NCBI GenBank assembly: GCA_021234535.1 | Contig: CM037843.1 | Location: forward strand, 12,981,979 to 13,045,978 | Reading direction: 5' to 3' | DNA: 64,000 nt | DNA from: Stichopus chloronotus | Lineage: Eukaryota > Echinodermata > Holothuroidea > Aspidochirotida > Stichopodidae | Shown: positions 58,733 to 64,000 of the stretch, piece after piece | Numbering within the stretch: the stretch's first letter is position 1 | Layout: the number at the start of each line of letters is the position of its first letter | Translations under genes and position numbers: made by a program | Notes under the pieces: generated by a model | What the model was told of the DNA's origin: nothing | The model's input: only the letters and a program-made list of their open reading frames with translations | Databases searched by the model: none

Positions 58733-59733
58733 CTTGTGTGACAATAAGTCTGTGAAATACAAACAAAGATTTAGATGAGATAAACGTACAGTCAGGTAGC
58801 ACAAATTGGACCTTAAAGAAATACAATACATACCTAGCAATGTAATAAAACTTTACTACATTAAAATGTAACAGACTGCAGTATTTCCATTGATTGTGTG
58901 TATTTTAAGTAGATGAACTGTAGCGATGTTCATAATCAAATCAAGATAGAATCCTCTAACTGAATTGCATGAAAAAGACATTCCAGATAAAACAGTTGAT
59001 TCATAAATTCCTATATGTAAAACCTATTCATTGGTAAACATTCAAGAATGGTAGTAATCCTTGTTAGCAGTCCGGTAGCAACCTTGTGCTGTCAGGCCTG
59101 GTAAATCAAGTATCCCAGACGTGGAATTCTCTACATCGCAGTACCCTTGAGTGGCTAGTACAAAATGTATCGTTATTTATTAAATGCGCAGCCAATGCTC
59201 CTCTCACTCTGTATTACTCTCTGTATGCAGGCCACACACTGCTCATGTGCAGACATACCATTTAAAGATTTTCATTTATACACAATTCCAAATTCAAGAT
59301 TTGCCACATCCACTCCAGGTCTCAAACAGTTTCAGCTGCACAAGTAACAGTAAGACGTCAACTGAGCTGAAACTTATTTGTTTATTTATGTATTGATTTA
59401 TTGGTGTATTTATGCATGTATGAATTTATGCATTAAAGTATTTATGTATTTATCTATGTATTCTTTGTATTTATTTATTTAGTTTTTTTTTTTAATTTAT
59501 ACACTTCAGTGCATTGCTACCCAAATGTCATTTTCAACAAATTTCCCTCTCATGGTTTATGTACAGAAAGTGCCACCAACTGTGAAGGCCCTCTTACTCT
59601 CGATGACACTCTGTATTTCGAGTTGCTTGTATTTATTCGTTCCCCCTAAGCTCCCTTCGTATTTTTCCTTGTGATTTTTGGGGGTGCTAGGCTTTTCTTC
59701 CCATAAGAGTGACACCCCCCTTGTGACTTGCCT
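58733..59733. other. No gene assigned between the minus-strand gene and the retroelements
   Basis: The upstream exons of the minus-strand gene may lie here or beyond the window. A minus frame near 59150-59050 (YCDVENSTSGILDLPGLTAQ) is coding-like but lacks a convincing donor in the needed phase. T-rich TTTA/ATGT low-complexity sequence fills 59380-59500. Confidence 0.3.
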
Positions 59734-60650
59734 ATGTCATCTCCTAATCTTGGCCCTCGTTGCTCTATCTGCAACCAGTTTCGGCCCAGGAGGGACTGGG
59801 ATACGCACTCAGTGTGCCCCCTGTGCCGTTCCTGCACGCAAACAAACCTGTGCGAATGATGCATGTCCTTTTTCCCGGCCCAGTGGTCCGAGATACATTC
59901 TTGGCTGCAGGGCCAGCAGGAAAGGCTTAGCAGGTGGCTGGAGGCCGTGCCAGATCCCTCGCTTACGATGAGTTCGATAATGAGCTCCAGGAGATGGAAG
60001 AGCAGGCGAAGGGGACCACGCCTCAACGTGAAGCCAGGAAGGAAGATCTTCTCCCTTCATATCTAGCCTCAGTTGTGGAGATCCTTTCCTCTAAGATGGG
60101 CTTTGAAGCTCCCACTCATAGTCATAGCGAGGCGGGGCCCTCGGACTCCAGCTTGTCAGCTACTAATGAGGAGGTGGTTTCGGGTCCGCCGGAGTTTCCT
60201 TTCGACGAGCACTGTCACAAGCAACTGGAATCCCTGGCGGGCAGGTCACCTTGGGTGGCCTTCCCAGCGGCACAGGAGAGGGCTGTCAGGGTACCTGAGG
60301 GTCGCTGTGGACCCTGTTCCATCCACCCTCTATATTGTACGAAACCCGAAATAAGGTGAGATCGGAACAGGGGCTGGCCTCAGGGATGTTTAGGGACTCC
60401 CTCCGGGAGCACGCTGAGGACTGGTATCAAGCCAATCTGGCTGCTAGAGCTGGCTTGAAGTTCTCTTCGGTGTTCCTTCTGGTAGCAGAAGCCCTAAGAC
60501 GAGCCCACACTCAGCTCCCGGAGGACGAATTTCAATTCTCCAGGGCTGACGTTGGCAAACTGATCTACTTGCTGGGACCCCTGTCCCGACTTGTCTTTGA
60601 TTAATTGGCCGGGGTGGCGCTCAAGGCTGTGCAGGTGCGACAAGGCACGT
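59734..60650 (+). pseudogene. Broken gag-like ORF of a DIRS/LTR-type retroelement
   Basis: Starts MSSPNLGPRCSICNQFRPRR, then a Cys/His cluster (DTHSVCPLCRSCTQTNLCE) interrupted by TGA where a Trp is usual in this gag type, then CMSFFPAQWSEIHSWL. Frames then shift: one carries EFDNELQEMEEQAKG and a Ser/Pro-rich middle; the last (from about 60335) reads NKVRSEQGLASGMFRDSLRE and ends SRADVGKLIYLLGPLSRLVFD before TAA. The layout (N-terminal Cys/His finger, long linker, C-terminal helical region) is that of gag-like proteins of tyrosine-recombinase and LTR retroelements in marine invertebrates. It is GC-rich against an AT-rich background, and no reverse transcriptase of its own follows. Confidence 0.6.
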
Positions 60651-60659
60651 TTCTTTCAT

Positions 60660-63600
60660 GCTTATTGTTACATTGATCAACTTTGATCAACTCTACATTT
60701 TATCTCCATTCCTAAGGTGGCATCTGCCTTAAGCTTTGACCCATACAATGAACGGCAGAGGTCTTAGGCAATCGAAAAAGAGAAGACGTCTTTTTGCTTT
60801 TCTTCATTGCAATGACTACGACGTATGCATTCTCCAAGAAACACATTCCTGTATTTGCAATGTAACGCATTGGAAAAACTAAAGGGGCGGTTGTATTATC
60901 TTTAGTCATGGAACTACAGACAGTTGTGGTGTTTGCATTTTGTTTAAGCCCTCTCTTGTTTTTAACATTCACAAGGAATATATTCATGCTTTCAGTAGGT
61001 TTATTATCATTGACATTGAAGTAAATATTATCTTTACGCTGCTGGGCATCTATGGTCCCAATACCGACAGCCCTGCTTTCTATACTGACATTTTCGAAAA
61101 GATGAATAGTTTCTTATGCAATTCATTTGTAATATGGGGAGATTTTAACTTCTTATTTTCATAAGAGTTGGATAAGACTTGAGGTCAGGCTAGAACTAAC
61201 TTCAAAGCCAGGGATAAATGTCTGTCATTAATGTTTATTTATAGTTTAATAGATATCTGGGTGACTTGAATCCATTTGCTTAATATTACACTTGGAGCTC
61301 AATCATGGCATTCATTGCTGATTGGACTTTCCCTTGAAATCTCATCACTTTAAGGTTCTGTACATTCTGCATCTTTATCTAGAGGCATTCAGTCAGATCA
61401 CTGGTTCTGTTAGTTAATTATTTTACTTCCATTGATGAAGAGAGGACCAGGCATTTTGAAACTTAATAACTATAAAATGATCATACGTATGTTTCTCAAG
61501 ATGGTGAACAGTTAGTTAAAATTTAAATTCTGCACAGATTGCTAATCCAGGGAATCATTGGGATTTTGTTAAATATAAAATTCATCTTTTTCTATGTCCT
61601 ATGCTAAGAACAAAGCCAGAGAAAGAAGGGCCAGGGAAGAGCAACTGTTAAATACAATCTCCTTTCATGAGCAAGAAAATTTTGTCCATCCATCTCCTGG
61701 TCTCCTAACTACACTTAAAGCAGCTCAAGATGCGCTATTACATTATTATGATCTTAAGTTGCAAGCAACAATGATTATATCCAAGGCCAGATGGCTTGAA
61801 GATGGGGAAAAAAATACAAAATATTTTATAAATTCGGAAAAAAAAAATAAACAAAAAATACTATTACCAATGTGGTTAACAGCGATGGTCATTTTGTCAA
61901 AGATCACCAGGAGATTTTTGCTGAAATTAAGTTTTACTCTAACCTATATTGCTACCATTCTTGTACACCCACTCCATTTTTCAATGGCCTCCCTAATGGT
62001 GATTTCATTGATCTTAATTTAGATATTTGTAAACTTGAACTAGATGTGAACTTACACTAGATGAGTATATTAACGCACTTTTTTCTATGCCTAATGACAA
62101 ATCCCCCAGCACTGATGAATTATGTGTTAACTTTTATAAAAAAGTTTGACATTTATTAGGTCCATATGTTGTAAAATGTTTAAATCATGCTTTTCAAACT
62201 GGCTCTCTTTCTCTTGAACAATCACAAAGTGTCATCTCTTTGATCCTCAAACCAGGGAAAGACTCAAATCATTTACATAATTATCGTCCTATCTGTTTGC
62301 TTATTTGAAACTATAAGATTGCAGCTAAAGTTTTAGCTACCTGTTTGAAGTCAGTGATCACTTCACTCATTGGACCTACTCAAACTGGTTTCGTTAAGAA
62401 TCGTTTCATTGGTGAAAACATAAGGTGCATTTTGGATTTAATCGATCACACCTGTGATAATGATATTCCTGGCTTTATGTTTTTTATCGATTTTAAAAAA
62501 GCATTTGATACAATAGAATGGGATTTTATTCATGAATGTTTAAGGTTTTCAAATTTGGCCCTGATTTTAGAAAATTGGTTTCTATCTTCTACAGTAGTTG
62601 TACCATTTGTGTCATTTATAATGGGTATTCCACAGGTTTTTTCCATGTTTGTAGGGGCATCAGACAAGGCTGTCCTCTAAGTCCCTATTTATTTCTGTTA
62701 TGCGTTGAAGTGCTACCCATTGAAGTTTTGCTCAGTAGGGATATTAAGGGTTTTCACATAGGCAATTACAAACTTAAAATTTTACAGTATGCAGATGACA
62801 CATTTTTTGTCTTGATAATCGTATTGATTCATTGCAGAAGATTTTTTACATTTTCAATGATTTAAAAGTTGCATCTGGTTTGTCTTCTAATGTCAGTAAG
62901 TCGGTTCTTTTCCTGCTAGGCCCCTCGTGAGGAACTGCTCCTTATTATCGTACAATGGTATCTTTGTTAGTTATGGACCCATCAGTTACCTGGGAGTTTT
63001 TTCACTAACAACAGGAAGGATCTCTTTAAACTCAATTTTCCCCCTAAATTGTCCAGATTCAAAATCTCTCTTCATTCTTGGTCAATGAGAGATAGAAGTC
63101 CCATCGGCCACAATATCATTGTAAACTCCTTTTGCCTCTCTCAGCTTTGTATTTCTATTTCCTGTCCTAACAAAGCCACCTCCCACTATTATCAAAGACA
63201 TTGAAAAGGCGATCTATAATTTTATATGGTGTTGCCGAACTGAAAAATTTAAATGTGCTACAATGATTAATAACTATTGTGATGGTGGTCTCAAGGTGAT
63301 CCATAGAGATACTTCAATGAAATCTTTGAAATGCTCCTGGGTGCAGAGATATCTTAAAGATTGTGTAAGTCCTTGGAATTTTTTTTTTAAACAAGACCTT
63401 AAAACCCTTTGGTTTTGATTTACTTTTTCGTTGTCATTTTCAGGAAAATTTATCCCTCTAAAGGTAACTTTATTTCACATGTAATTGAATCCTGGTCTGA
63501 AGTATCTTACACAATTCCTTACGAAAATTTTGGGGACCAAATTATTTGGAACAATTTGCACATTAAGGTTAATGGAAAAGTTCTTTTGTATGAAAATTTA

Positions 63601-64000
63601 TATAATCAAGGTATCATTAGAGTGAGAGACTTCTTTGATAACAATAACAAGCCACTCAACTTTTTTAACTTTATTCAAACTTATTTTCTTTTTCATTTTT
63701 CATTCATTTACTATTGGTGATTAATAAAAGCTATCCCCAAGCGTTGGAAACTTTCTTTACACACCGTAGATACTCCAGACAACAATCTTATTCTGTTACA
63801 AAAAGTTATGGCCTGTACCTCTGTTTCTCATTTTGTTACCCCATTCTGTTAAAGAATGTTTCTGTTGCTGCCACTTCTCTGAAGAAGCGGTTCAAAGATT
63901 ACACTTTTGATGAGGACAGGTGGTCTAACTTTTTTAGTACGCCGTTCAGAAGTTCTACGGACCCAAAACTTCAGTATTTTTAATTTAAGTTTTTCTGCAC
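60660..64000 (+). mobile_element. Decayed non-LTR retrotransposon (L1/Tx1-type LINE), runs off right edge
   Basis: ORF2-like coding broken by many stops and frameshifts. The apurinic endonuclease comes first: MNGRGLRQSKKRRRLFAFLH, the LQETHS motif, a stop, then FTLLGIYGPN and WGDFNF (60750-61160). Next is a spacer with KARWLEDGEKNTKYF (61790). Then reverse transcriptase: degraded NYRPI near 62281, QTGFVKNRFIGENIR (62378 on), FIDFKKAFDTIEWDF (62485 on), RQGCPLSPYLFL (62665 on) and LQYADDT (62785 on). A post-RT region follows with IIWNNLHIKVNGK (63541). These motifs place it in the L1/Tx1-type clades. Not functional as read. It directly abuts or interrupts the gag-like pseudogene. Confidence 0.88.

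Noticed and set aside
59646..60060. Minus-strand frames of 83-126 codons near 59.8 kb
   Set aside because: Shadows of the GC-rich plus-strand gag-like pseudogene.
1..64000. CRISPR arrays, bacterial operons, prophage or integrated viral genomes
   Set aside because: No regularly spaced repeat-spacer pattern (the 144-bp arrays have no unique spacers), no prokaryotic gene spacing or ribosome-binding sites, and the only replication-type genes are LINE endonuclease and reverse transcriptase fragments.

Overview
This window is animal nuclear DNA: AT-rich, with compact exons bounded by GT/AG splice sites, long introns and many short interspersed repeats. The predicted proteins (a metazoan-type TOM20 and an MCFD2-like EF-hand protein), the repeat style, the frequent palindrome TAGGCCTA and a holothuroid/echinoid-style retroelement gag suggest a marine deuterostome, most likely an echinoderm. 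That assignment is inference. There are no bacterial, organellar or tRNA/rRNA genes and no CRISPR array. Genes had to be assembled exon by exon by reading splice sites and phase, because almost every long uninterrupted ORF is either a shadow or chance. Layout: (1) 1-108, minus: start of a membrane protein that runs off the left edge. (2) About 1.7-9.7 kb: tandem arrays with a repeat unit of about 145 bp, each unit carrying a nuclear-receptor DR1-like site, plus two copies of a roughly 355-bp MITE. (3) 9.7-15.0 kb, minus: a Ser/Lys-rich nuclear-type protein in at least four phase-compatible exons. (4) 15-20.8 kb: a third MITE copy, a 116-bp near-perfect palindrome, other repeats and two orphan reading frames. 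(5) 20.9-29.5 kb, plus: TOMM20, the mitochondrial outer-membrane import receptor, complete in five exons. (6) 29.5-38.6 kb: repeats, a large GTAT microsatellite, nothing convincingly coding. (7) 38.6-44.9 kb, plus: an MCFD2-like secretory-pathway EF-hand protein with two alternative last exons that each encode a different version of the second EF hand. (8) 45-57 kb: no convincing exons, with repeats and a third DR1-bearing array. (9) 57.3-58.7 kb, minus: the 3' end of an unrecognised but well-supported gene. (10) 59.7-64 kb, plus: a GC-rich broken gag-like retroelement followed directly by a decayed L1/Tx1-type LINE that runs off the right edge. The genes are unrelated in function and form no operon-like unit. 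The most interesting items are the duplicated terminal EF-hand exon of the MCFD2-like gene and the family of tandem repeats built around AGGTCAAAGGTCA. Copies of this family lie on both sides of, and inside, the TOMM20 locus and in several other places. No sequence here is clear evidence of a wholly new molecular system.
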